Below are positions 1-10,872 of a DNA stretch of 15,513 nucleotides, piece by piece. The translations under genes and the position numbers were made by a program. The notes under the pieces are model-generated. The model worked only from the letters and a program-made list of their open reading frames with translations, was not told the origin of the DNA and searched no databases. The stretch is from JBFFXF01 sp041569895 (GTDB lineage: Bacteria; Planctomycetota; UBA8108; JACQVS01). The DNA is taken from contig JBFFXF010000172.1 in the NCBI GenBank assembly GCA_041569895.1, positions 1 to 15,513 on the forward strand. The letters are read 5' to 3'. The stretch's first letter is position 1. Each line of letters opens with the position of its first letter.

Positions 1-157
1 GAGCGAGGCGACGCGACCCAGGTATGTCGAACGCGGCATGGGTCCCTTCCGGCCGAACCCGAGGCAGACCCTGAAGAGCTACTACGAGGTGCCGATCGAC
101 ATCCTCGAAGACCACGAGGCCCTCCAGCGGTGGGCACTGGAGGCGGCTTCGGTGTGA
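1..157 (+). CDS. C-terminal end of an unrecognised protein (5' truncated by window edge)
   Basis: An open frame enters at base 2 and runs to TGA at 155-157, giving 51 residues of a protein whose start lies outside the window. The composition is that of real protein: it contains RYVERGMGPF, then NPRQTLKSYYEVPIDILED, and ends WALEAASV. I do not recognise the family. The tail reads as a short polar stretch followed by an amphipathic helix. The repeat mosaic starts immediately after the stop, as it also does after the kinase gene at 5863. Sure that it is coding; no function can be assigned. Confidence 0.7.
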   Translation, partial: SEATRPRYVERGMGPFRPNPRQTLKSYYEVPIDILEDHEALQRWALEAASV

Positions 158-233
158 AACGGGAACGCAGAGTACGCAAATGCTCGTGCAGGTCGAGGGC
201 GCGGACGACGCTCGACGGGGACGGGAACGGGAA

Positions 234-278
234 CGCAGATTACGCAGATTACGCAGATTGCGCAGATTACGCAGAATG
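234..278 (+). repeat. 9-bp tandem array, CGCAGATTA type, five units
   Basis: Units are CGCAGATTA (234), CGCAGATTA (243), CGCAGATTG (252), CGCAGATTA (261) and the degenerate CGCAGAATG (270). Related arrays lie at 5942-5968 (three units), 14084-14110 (three units, opposite strand), 15080-15106 and 15349-15384. Nine bases equal three codons, so every frame gives a three-residue repeat such as Ala-Asp-Tyr. Confidence 0.9.
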
Positions 279-453
279 TCGATGAGACCTTCTCCGATCT
301 CCGATCTCTGACCTCTGATCTCGGACCTCTGAATCGGATCTCTGAATCGGAAATCGGAGTCGGAATCGGAGTCGGAGTCGGTGTCGGAGTCGGCCTCCGG
401 CTCCTCCCGTCCCGGCCCCGACGTCGACCATTGAAGGGATGACGCAGGTTCTC

Positions 454-481
454 GGGCACGGGACCGGGGACGGGCGTGCCC
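454..481. other. Inverted repeat (7-bp stem) at the end of the mosaic
   Basis: GGGCACG at 454-460 is the exact reverse complement of CGTGCCC at 475-481, with a 14-base GC-rich loop. It lies immediately beyond the stop codon (484-482) of the candidate minus-strand gene and could end its transcript, but there is no T-run, so a terminator role is uncertain. It may only reflect the repeat composition. Confidence 0.4.
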
Positions 482-721
482 TCAGCCGTCCGCGTCTCCC
501 CCCGAGCCGTGACTCTTCAACACCGTGAGATCCAGCTCGGCCTCGTGGAGCGAGCCGGGCTCCGGCACCCAGCCGAGGATCCTCTCGAACGCGGTGACGC
601 TGACCTCGATCGACGCGCCCTGGAGCGACCACATGCGGTTTCGCGTCCACGTCGGCTGCTTGTTCGTGATGGCGATCATGCTCCAGTTCCCGAGGTTCCT
701 TGCCACCCAGACTCGAGCCAC
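482..721 (-). CDS. Possible small protein of 79 residues, unrecognised
   Basis: A GTG at 721-719 follows a good ribosome-binding site (GGGAGG, five bases before the start) and opens a 79-codon frame ending in TGA at 484-482. Unlike most chance frames in this GC-rich DNA, the product is not dominated by Arg, Ala and Pro. It contains Asn, Trp, Ile, Lys and Glu in protein-like proportion, for example NLGNWSMIAITNKQPTW and VTAFERILGWVPEPGS. No signal peptide or membrane segment is visible. The frame is open only to a stop at 754-752, so it could also be a remnant of a longer broken gene. Family unknown. It points away from the sigma factor gene. Confidence 0.38.
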   Translation of the reverse strand: MARVWVARNLGNWSMIAITNKQPTWTRNRMWSLQGASIEVSVTAFERILGWVPEPGSLHEAELDLTVLKSHGSGGDADG

Positions 722-769
722 TCTCGCCTCCCTCGACAGGTCGATCAGGCGCTACAATGGTCGGTATCG

Positions 770-790
770 AAAAAAACGCGAAAGTCGCGT
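770..790 (-). terminator. Hairpin plus T-run, terminator-like on the minus strand
   Basis: ACGCG (776-780) and CGCGT (786-790) form a perfect 5-bp stem with a 5-base loop. Read on the minus strand, the stem is followed by six further T (775-770), the form of a short intrinsic terminator. No minus-strand gene lies just upstream of it, so it may shield the area from antisense transcription or act as a leader attenuator for the 79-residue frame. The A-tract on the plus strand could instead act as an upstream promoter element for the sigma gene. Confidence 0.4.
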
Positions 791-860
791 TAGGAACGCG
801 TCCGCACCGTCATTACCCGATGTGCGACTCCAATAGTAGGTAGATGGAACACCAACACCC

Positions 861-1468
861 GTGGAAAGTCGAGCCGCGACCGAGTCCCTGATCCCCAGAG
901 CCCGCCGGGGCGACCGGACGGCATTCGATCGCCTGGCGGAGGGGGTGCGCGAGCGTCTCGAGGCGATCGTGCGCTCGCGGCTCGGTCCGTCGGCGCGTCG
1001 CTCGGTCGACGTCGACGACATCGTCCAGGAGACCTTGCTGCGGGCGTTCGACTCGATGCGGCGGTTCGAGGAAGGCGATGTCGACGCGTTCGTCCGCTGG
1101 CTCGGAGGCATCGCGATCAACGTCGTCCGCGAGACCTCGCGGCGACACGGGCGTGAGCTCGTCCTGCCGGAGGCGGATGAGCTGCCCGCGCTCGGGTCGT
1201 CCGAGAGCGTCCGCGCGGTGCGGAACGAGCGCTTCGATCGGCTCCAGGGGGCGCTCGATTCGCTGAGCCCCGACCACCGCCAGGTCGTCATGCTGGCGCG
1301 TATCGAGCGGCTGCCGCTCGCCGAGGTCGGACGGCGCATGGGCCGTTCGCCGGAGGCGGTCTCGCAGCTCCTCTGGCGTGCGCTCCGCAAGCTGCGCGAG
1401 GCGTTCGGGAGCACCGACAGCTTCCAGCTTCCCGACCGGCGCCTCGAGGACAGGAAGGAGACACCCGG

Positions 1469-1472
<4 letters not shown>
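861..1472 (+). CDS. ECF-type RNA polymerase sigma factor, coupled to a Ser/Thr kinase
   Basis: This 203-residue sigma-70 family protein has the ECF layout. Region 2 spans about residues 14-96 and includes the core-binding helix around DVDDIVQETLLRAF (50-63) and the segment WLGGIAINVVRE (80-91). A short acidic linker follows, then region 4 at about 127-182 with the helix-turn-helix (LPLAEVGRRMGRSPEAVSQL, 151-170) that reads the -35 element. Regions 1 and 3 are absent, as usual for ECF factors. The start is GTG at 861; the frame is closed by a stop at 837 and no other start fits region 2, although the Shine-Dalgarno match is poor. The stop overlaps the kinase start (ATGA), implying translational coupling. 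No anti-sigma gene is visible. ECF factors next to Ser/Thr kinases are a known planctomycete arrangement, so control by phosphorylation is a reasonable inference. Confidence 0.93.
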
Positions 1473-5863
<4,391 letters not shown>

Positions 5864-5870
5864 GAGCGTT

Positions 5871-6140
5871 CTCGTTCCCGTCCCCGTTCCCGTTCCCGTG
5901 CCCGAATCGAAGGCACGGACGACGGTCGACGAGGACGGGAACGCAGATTACGCAGATTGCGCAGATTGGCGGTGAGCCCGTCTCCGGTCTCTGATTTCTG
6001 ACCTCTGACCTCGGATCTCTGATCTCGGATCTCGGACTCGGAATCGGCATCGGACTCCAACGCCTCGGCCCCGACGTCGCTCATCAGCTCGACGACGAAT
6101 GTTTTCGGGACCGGGGCCGGGTCCGGGGCCGGGACCGGGT
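5871..6140 (+). repeat. Composite intergenic repeat element, copy B
   Basis: This fills the 298-base gap between the kinase and the TPR gene. In order it has a GTTCCCG array (5873-5904), the core CGGACGACGGTCGACGAGG starting at 5916, three CGCAGATTN units (5942-5968), a TCTCTGACCTC-like block (about 5981-6035), a short ATCGGCATCGGACTC run, the box CCCCGACGTCG (6069-6079), a TTTT-containing spacer, and a GGGACCGGGGCC array (6106-6139). GGACC and GGTCC within the last array can pair in a hairpin close to the ATG at 6162. The order matches copy A closely. No gene is seen. Confidence 0.87.
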
Positions 6141-6161
6141 AGAAGATAGGAACCCTCAAAC

Positions 6162-7073
6162 ATGAAAACCATCCTCCTCGCCTCCCTCGGCTGCGTCGTG
6201 CTCTCGGCAACCGCATCATTCGCCGTGCTGACCTTTCTCTCGGAGGGTGAGGCGCGGGCGCCGGAGATCCTCGTCGACGATGTCGCGCGGCTCGGTCGCG
6301 AGGTGGCGGCGCTCCGGGACGGGCAGGGCGCGCTGCGCGCGGGGGTCGACGCGCTCGGGACGCGGATCGACGAGCTGTCCCGGGTGATCCGCCGCGCGAG
6401 CGAGACCGTGGCCGTTGCGCGGAACGCCGACGCGGAGGGCGGCGAGGCGGACGCCGTGGACGACGGGGCGATCGCCGTTGCCCTGGCGGCGGCCGACGCG
6501 GAGGCGCCGGTCGACAGCGCGGCGGTGGATCTCGACGCCTCGATCGACGTGCTCGTCGATCCGACGGTCTCCGACGGCGAGAAGATGCGCGTCTGGAACG
6601 CGCTCCGCGAGGCGAAGATGGTCGACGACGCGGTGGCGTTCTTCGAGAGGCGCGCCGAGGAGAACCCGCTCGATCCCGACGCGCACGCGGAGCTCGGCGG
6701 CGCCTACATCCAGAAGCTGCTGGGCGTCGGCGACGTCGAGAAGGGACGCTGGGCGATGAAGGCCGACCGGGCCTTCGACGGGGCCCTCGAGCTCGACCCC
6801 CGCCACTGGGACGCGCGTTTCTCCAAGGCCGTGAGCTACTCCTTCGCGCCGCCCGTGTTCGGCCTCCAGGCGAGGGCGATCGAGCAGTTCGAGATCCTGC
6901 GCGCGCAGCAGGAGGAGCAGTCCACCGAGCCGCGGTTCGCCCAGACCTACCTCCTCCTCGGCAACCTCTACGCCAACCAGGGCAAGTCGGAGAACGCGCG
7001 CGAGATCTGGCAGCGTGGCGCCGAGCTCTACCCGGACGAGGACGACTTCCGCGAGGTCCTCGGCGAGCGGTGA
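6162..7073 (+). CDS. Membrane-anchored coiled-coil and TPR protein
   Basis: A 303-residue protein. Residues 4-26 form a hydrophobic signal anchor, with no clear cleavage site. Residues 39-85 are heptad-like and probably coiled coil (VARLGREVAALRDG, LGTRIDELSRVIRR). An acidic, alanine-rich linker (86-125) follows. From about 140 the protein is helical with TPR character: DDAVAFFERRAEENPLDPDA (155-174), a central repeat ending in ALELDPRHWDARF (208-220), and QTYLLLGNLYANQGKSENAR (261-280) before the C-terminus. The anchor suggests an extracytoplasmic scaffold role. Ribosome-binding signal is weak (AGGAA about 11 bases upstream). It follows the kinase on the same strand but is separated by 298 bases of repeats, so co-transcription is uncertain. 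It may be a partner of the kinase TPR region; that is inference from position only. Confidence 0.85.
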   Translation: MKTILLASLGCVVLSATASFAVLTFLSEGEARAPEILVDDVARLGREVAALRDGQGALRAGVDALGTRIDELSRVIRRASETVAVARNADAEGGEADAVDDGAIAVALAAADAEAPVDSAAVDLDASIDVLVDPTVSDGEKMRVWNALREAKMVDDAVAFFERRAEENPLDPDAHAELGGAYIQKLLGVGDVEKGRWAMKADRAFDGALELDPRHWDARFSKAVSYSFAPPVFGLQARAIEQFEILRAQQEEQSTEPRFAQTYLLLGNLYANQGKSENAREIWQRGAELYPDEDDFREVLGER

Positions 7074-7083
7074 GCGGGAGAGC

Positions 7084-7156
7084 CGTGGGCCGTGGGCCGT
7101 GGTCCGTGACCGTGACCGTGGGCCGTGACCGTGACCGTGGGCCGTGACCGTGACCG
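7084..7156. repeat. CGTGAC/CGTGGGC tandem array between convergent genes
   Basis: Six- and seven-base units CGTGGGC, CGTGGTC and CGTGAC are strung together; the latter part repeats a 19-base unit (CGTGACCGTGACCGTGGGC) about two and a half times. It fills most of the 134 bases between the stop codons of the TPR gene (plus) and the heme/FG-GAP gene (minus). No T-run or clear hairpin is seen, so a terminator role is not supported. Confidence 0.85.
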
Positions 7157-7207
7157 CCAGCAGTTGCGGCGATCGGAGGGAACCTTCAGGACTCAGGAAG
7201 CGGCGGA

Positions 7208-8707
7208 CTAGCGCGCCTGGAAGAGCGTCACCGTGTCGGCCCGTGCGTACGGCTGACCGTCCTCGCCGATCCACACCGAGTTGCCGACGGCGAGGTCGAT
7301 CTTGCCGTCGCCGTTCCAGTCGGTGGCCGCGACGGTCGGGTGCATCAGCCGGTGGCGCTCGATCGACCACTTCTTCCACGCGTCGCCGTCGCGCTCGATC
7401 CAGATCACCGAGTCGAGGCCGTGCTGCTCCCACTCCTCGGGGCGGAAGAGCGGCATGTACGCGGTCGCGACGACGTCCAGATCGCCGTCACCGTCGACGT
7501 CGGCCGGGATCGCCCGCGCGCACCCGTGCATCGCCGCGATGCGACGCGGCGCGAATTCCAGCGGGCCGCGCTGCTCGAGCCACTGGACGCCGTGGTACGG
7601 CTTGAGGACGTTGTAGTCGAGGCTGTCGCCGTTCGAGGTGAGCACGTCGACGTCGCCGTCGGCGTCGAGGTCGACCAGCTCGAGACCGGTGAACCCCCAG
7701 GACGCGTGCGGCGCGCGATAGAGCGTCCTGCGCTCGAAGCGCAACTCGCCGCGGTTGAGGAACGCGAGCACCTCCTCGTGCTCCTGCGAGACGACGGTGG
7801 CGATGTCCGGACGCCCGTCGCCGTCGAGATCGGTGACGGCCGCGTCGAGGAATCCGTCGCGGTCGTCGAGCTCCTTCTGCGCGTACTCGAACGATCCGCC
7901 GAATCCGCGGTTCTCGAGCAGGAGCAACCGTCCCGGGCCGAGCCACCCGAAGGCCGGGACGACGAGGTCGACGTCGCCATCGCCGTCGAAATCGGCCGGA
8001 CGCACGTCGACTGGCCGTCCGAGCCCGCCGGCCACCAGCACCCGGTCGAATCGCGCCGCGGTCCGCACGAAGAGCAGCACCGAGCCGCGGACGTCGTTGG
8101 TCGGCTCCATGCCGCCGATCGCGGCGATCAGGAGGTCACGCTGGCCGTCACCGGTGACGTCCTCGAAGGTCGAGCGCACCGGGTAGTTCAGGTCGCGCAG
8201 CGCGGGTCGGAGGGTGCGCGCCTCCGGCGGCGCCCAGAGCGCCAGCCGCATCAGGGACCGCGAGCGCTGCTCGCAGACGATGAGGTCGGTCCTGCCGGGC
8301 GCCCAGAGCTCGGCGAAGGCGACGTGCGCCACCGCCGGAAGCCGGACCTCCTCGGGGCCGGGCGGCGTGAAGCCCACCGACGAGAAGCGCGGCGTGGTCT
8401 CCACCTCGGCGGGGGCCGCCCGGTCGAACTCGACCGGCGCCGTCGCGTAGTGCCGTTTCGCCGCGGCGATCTCGTCCGGCGAGAGCGGCATCGTCCCGTC
8501 CGGCACCGGCACGGCGAGCATGTTGTCGATGACGCGCGGCCAGAGCTCCCGGGGCAGCGCATCGACGGGCGGCGTTGCGTGACAGCGACCGCATGCCGCC
8601 TGGACCCCGGCGGGCGCCCCCCGGGCCACGTCGGTCGATGGCCCCGACTCGCCCGTGCAGCCCGCGAGCACGAGCGAGAGCGCTGAGCACAACGCCACGG
8701 CACGCAT
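7208..8707 (-). CDS. Lipoprotein with one c-type heme site and FG-GAP beta-propeller
   Basis: A 499-residue protein. The N-terminus is a lipoprotein signal with lipobox LAGC, placing the lipidated Cys at residue 17. A single c-type heme motif, CGRCH, lies at 39-43, followed by a segment (TMPLSPDEIAAAKRHYATA, 72-90) like the distal helix of small cytochrome c domains. The rest carries six calcium-loop repeats of FG-GAP/VCBS type, at about 183 (DVTGDGQRD), 239 (DFDGDGDVD), 293 (DLDGDGRPD), 346 (DLDADGDVD), 403 (DVDGDGDLD) and 463 (DWNGDGKID), as expected for a beta-propeller. It is therefore a membrane-tethered extracytoplasmic heme protein; electron partners and ligand are unknown. The start is fixed by the signal peptide although the ribosome-binding site is weak. 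It is divergent from the gene at 8946 and convergent with the TPR gene. Confidence 0.9.
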   Translation of the reverse strand: MRAVALCSALSLVLAGCTGESGPSTDVARGAPAGVQAACGRCHATPPVDALPRELWPRVIDNMLAVPVPDGTMPLSPDEIAAAKRHYATAPVEFDRAAPAEVETTPRFSSVGFTPPGPEEVRLPAVAHVAFAELWAPGRTDLIVCEQRSRSLMRLALWAPPEARTLRPALRDLNYPVRSTFEDVTGDGQRDLLIAAIGGMEPTNDVRGSVLLFVRTAARFDRVLVAGGLGRPVDVRPADFDGDGDVDLVVPAFGWLGPGRLLLLENRGFGGSFEYAQKELDDRDGFLDAAVTDLDGDGRPDIATVVSQEHEEVLAFLNRGELRFERRTLYRAPHASWGFTGLELVDLDADGDVDVLTSNGDSLDYNVLKPYHGVQWLEQRGPLEFAPRRIAAMHGCARAIPADVDGDGDLDVVATAYMPLFRPEEWEQHGLDSVIWIERDGDAWKKWSIERHRLMHPTVAATDWNGDGKIDLAVGNSVWIGEDGQPYARADTVTLFQAR

Positions 8708-8783
8708 GGCCCAGAGGGTAGCGCCGCGCCGCCTCCGATGCGAGCGGTTTGTCAGCGCGTCGTTCCCGAAAAGTCACTCTGGC

Positions 8784-8888
8784 GTCAAGGCACGGCGTCG
8801 AGGCACGGCGTCAAGGCACGGCGTCAAGGCACGGCGTCAAGGCACGGCGCTCAAGGCACGGCGCTCAAGGCACGGCGCTCAAGGCGGC
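8784..8888. repeat. 13/14-bp tandem repeat (GTCAAGGCACGGC) between divergent genes
   Basis: Five units of 13 bases (GTCAAGGCACGGC at 8784, 8797 with one change, 8810, 8823, 8836) are followed by 14-base units (GCTCAAGGCACGGC at 8849 and 8863) and a shortened last unit (8877-8888). The units are nearly identical, which suggests recent expansion. The array lies 57 bases upstream of the ATG at 8946 and 76 bases upstream of the start of the minus-strand gene at 8707, inside a shared 238-base promoter region. Confidence 0.93.
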
Positions 8889-8945
8889 GCTCGCGGCGTG
8901 CCGATATCGCGGACGTGAGGGCGGCTGTGCCAGAGGAGTGTTTCC

Positions 8946-9419
8946 ATGAGGACTCTCGCCGTGCTTCTCACCATCCTGGGCGTCAACGTCGCCGTCTACT
9001 TTCTCTTCTTCACCGATTCGGAGGCGTACGCGGCGTACCAGACCTTCGACAACCACCGGCTTCACCTCCGCTACGACGCCTGCGAGGCGCTGGCGAGCTC
9101 GGACCAGGTGGAGGACCTCCTCGATGACCTGCGAAGGCAGCAGAGAAAGATGGGCGAGGCGCGGTGGTACAAGTACCAGGAGCTCAATAACGGCCCGTTC
9201 CGCAAGCTCGTCGAGGAGACGACCGGGCCGGACGGACGGGTGACGCTCAAGATCGTGCAGGAGATCCTCCGCGGACCGCCCGAGATCGTCGCGCTGAGCC
9301 CGAGGATGAACGTGCGCGAGACCCACACGGTGGTGCTCCTGCCGACCGAGGAGGGCTGGAGGGTCGACGAGCTCACCATCGACGAGGACATCCTCGAGCC
9401 GCTGCCGCGGGACTGGTAA
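8946..9419 (+). CDS. Small membrane-anchored or exported protein, unrecognised
   Basis: A 157-residue protein with an N-terminal hydrophobic helix (about 4-22, ending YFLFF) acting as signal anchor or signal peptide. The remainder is about 135 residues: helices around 40-95 (SSDQVEDLLDDLRRQQRKMGE) and then a strand-rich C-terminus (VTLKIVQEILRGPPEIVAL, HTVVLLPTEEGWRVDELTID). The pattern of helices followed by antiparallel strands ending in GWRVDEL resembles NTF2-like exported domains, but I cannot place it in a named family. The start is well supported by AGGAG at 8934-8938, seven bases before ATG. A terminator-like structure follows at 9533-9581, so this is probably a single-gene transcript. 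Confidence 0.8.
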   Translation: MRTLAVLLTILGVNVAVYFLFFTDSEAYAAYQTFDNHRLHLRYDACEALASSDQVEDLLDDLRRQQRKMGEARWYKYQELNNGPFRKLVEETTGPDGRVTLKIVQEILRGPPEIVALSPRMNVRETHTVVLLPTEEGWRVDELTIDEDILEPLPRDW

Positions 9420-9532
9420 CGGGCCCGACCGTATCCTCCAGTTGCAGAAACGCAGGACCCAGTCGCGCTGTCGTGTCGGCAGATCTCGCCGCGAGTGAGG
9501 ATTCGCGACAACCGAAAGCAGGCCGCGCGGGC

Positions 9533-9581
9533 GGTTCGGGACCGGGTCCGGGACCGGGACCGGGATCGGAACCCGTTTTTT
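9533..9581 (+). terminator. Terminator-like structure made from GGGACC repeats, then six T
   Basis: GGTTC (9533-9537) pairs with GAACC (9569-9573), and inside it GGTCC (9545-9549) pairs with GGACC (9557-9561). CG and then six T (9576-9581) follow directly. The stem is built from the same GGGACCGGG units seen in the intergenic mosaics. It lies 114 bases after the stop of the gene at 8946-9419 and just before the 3' end of the minus-strand run. Confidence 0.5.
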
Positions 9582-9595
9582 GCGACGTCGGGAAC

Positions 9596-10831
9596 TTACC
9601 TCAAAAGCCGCTGCCGGCGCCGGTACGCCAGTGAACGCCACACCCACTCGAGCGGGCCGTGGCGGAAGACCCTCAGCCACGCGATCGAGAAGGCGATCTG
9701 AAACGCCCACACGCCAGCGACGATCAGAAGCTGGTCGGATCGCGAGACGCGCTCGAAAAGTCCGAGGCCGTGGCCGTAGAAGATCGTCGTGCAGATCACC
9801 GTCTGCATGATGTAGTTCGTGAAGGCCAGCCGCCCGACGTCCGCGAGCGCTTCGAGGAGCCACCGCACGATTCGCAGCTTCCAGAGGAGCACCAGGGTCG
9901 CGATGGCGCCGAGGCTGACGAGGACGCTGCCCCAGTAGTTGAAGTGCGCGCCGACCAGGAAGTAGTGGCCGAAGTCCCAGCCGGCCGCCTCGTTGCTCAG
10001 CACGCCGGCGATGACGATCGTCCACCCGACGGGAAGGCAGACGGCCGCGATGCCGGCGTAGAGCCTTGCCGGACGCAGCGCGCGCAGGAGGCCGAGGCGG
10101 AAGAGTGCCATGCCGAGGAGCATCAGGCCCCCGGCTCGCCAGAGCCCCCAGACGAGGAGGAACTTCGTCTGCAGCTGGAAGGATGCCGGCGCCCGCCACT
10201 CCTCCTGATCGAGCCAGCCGCCCCGGTAGGCGGCGATCTCCTCGGCGGCGCGCTCGGGCGGGACGCTCCACCCCTCGGCGACCAGCGCCGCGACCTTCGT
10301 CGGGTCCGAAAACTGCAAGGCGGCGCCCCAGAGCATCTGGAAGCCCGCGCCGATCGCGAGCGACAGGACACTGGCGATGATGAGCGCGCGCGGCGACAGG
10401 CCGCGCAACGGCCAGACGACGAGCCCGCAGACGCCGTAGAGGAAGAGGATGTCGCCCCACCAGAGGAGGTAGGCGTGCAGCAGGCCGAAGACCATCAGCC
10501 ACCCCATGCGACGCGCGTGCAGCGCGAGGGCCGACTCGCCGCGCGCCTCGACGCGCCTCGACGCGAGGACGATCCCGGCGCCGAAGAGGATCGAGAAGAT
10601 GGTCATGAACTTCTGATCCGCGAGGACGTGCGTCGCGACCCAGACGTGGAACTGCTCGTCGCCGATGCTGCCGGCGGTTCGTGGATTCATGTAGGCGGTC
10701 GAGATCATCGAGAACGACTGGACGTTCATCACCAGGATCCCGAGCAGCGCGAAGCCGCGCAGGACGTCGAGCGTCGGCAGGCGGCGCGATCGCGGCGTGG
10801 GCGCGACGGGGGCCTCGTGGGGTGGCGTCAT
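9596..10831 (-). CDS. DUF418 family multi-pass membrane protein (YeiB-like)
   Basis: A 411-residue polytopic membrane protein. The N-terminal motif LDVLRGFALLGILVMNVQSF (21-40) is the typical first helix of this family. Further hydrophobic segments run throughout, including FSILFGAGIVL, WLMVFGLLHAYLLWWGD and LYGVCGLVVW. The C-terminal part (about 240-405) fits the DUF418 domain, with FTNYIMQTVIC, GVWAFQIAFSIAWLRVFRHG and a terminal EWVWRSLAYRR. Members are thought to act in transport or membrane modification, but no reaction is established here. The ATG at 10831 follows two Shine-Dalgarno-like stretches (GGAG and GGAGG). It lies 41 bases after the stop of the dockerin/di-heme gene on the same strand, so the three minus-strand genes are probably one operon. 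Length is typical for the family. Confidence 0.92.
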   Translation of the reverse strand: MTPPHEAPVAPTPRSRRLPTLDVLRGFALLGILVMNVQSFSMISTAYMNPRTAGSIGDEQFHVWVATHVLADQKFMTIFSILFGAGIVLASRRVEARGESALALHARRMGWLMVFGLLHAYLLWWGDILFLYGVCGLVVWPLRGLSPRALIIASVLSLAIGAGFQMLWGAALQFSDPTKVAALVAEGWSVPPERAAEEIAAYRGGWLDQEEWRAPASFQLQTKFLLVWGLWRAGGLMLLGMALFRLGLLRALRPARLYAGIAAVCLPVGWTIVIAGVLSNEAAGWDFGHYFLVGAHFNYWGSVLVSLGAIATLVLLWKLRIVRWLLEALADVGRLAFTNYIMQTVICTTIFYGHGLGLFERVSRSDQLLIVAGVWAFQIAFSIAWLRVFRHGPLEWVWRSLAYRRRQRLLR

Positions 10832-10872
10832 CGCCTCCGCTCCGTGCTGCGGCGTCTGGCCGGCGGGCTCGC

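Larger units (their letters stand above)
158..481 (+). repeat. Composite intergenic repeat element, copy A
   Basis: There is no convincing gene here. The stretch is a chain of short arrays. A core at 202-250 (CGGACGACG, TCGACG, GGACGGGAACG) leads into five 9-bp units of CGCAGATTA type at 234-278. A block of GATCTCTGACCTC-like units follows at about 291-346, then a GTCGGA hexamer array at about 345-393, then the box CCCCGACGTCG at 416-426, then a GGGACCGGG-type array at 454-474. The same modules recur at 5871-6140, 13810-14184 and 15080-15513. The long open frames across it are by-products of 6- and 9-bp periods without stops. Confidence 0.85.

Noticed and set aside
234..278. Possible DnaA-box cluster or replication origin
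   Set aside because: CGCAGATTA does not match the DnaA box TTATNCACA, and no origin-associated genes are present.
793..814. ECF-type autoregulated promoter (GGAAC with GTC) before the sigma gene
   Set aside because: The gap between the two elements is only 11 bases, against about 16-17 expected.
5942..5973. Short Ala-Asp-Tyr repeat peptide encoded by the mosaic
   Set aside because: The frame has no start with a ribosome-binding site; the tripeptide period follows automatically from the 9-bp DNA period.
7340..8686. 448-residue plus-strand frame opposite the heme/FG-GAP gene
   Set aside because: Shadow frame rich in Arg, Val, Glu and Asp with no recognisable domain; the minus strand has a lipobox, CxxCH and six calcium loops.
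8784..8888. Possible CRISPR array
   Set aside because: Units are directly adjacent with no unique spacers, and no cas-like gene is in the window.
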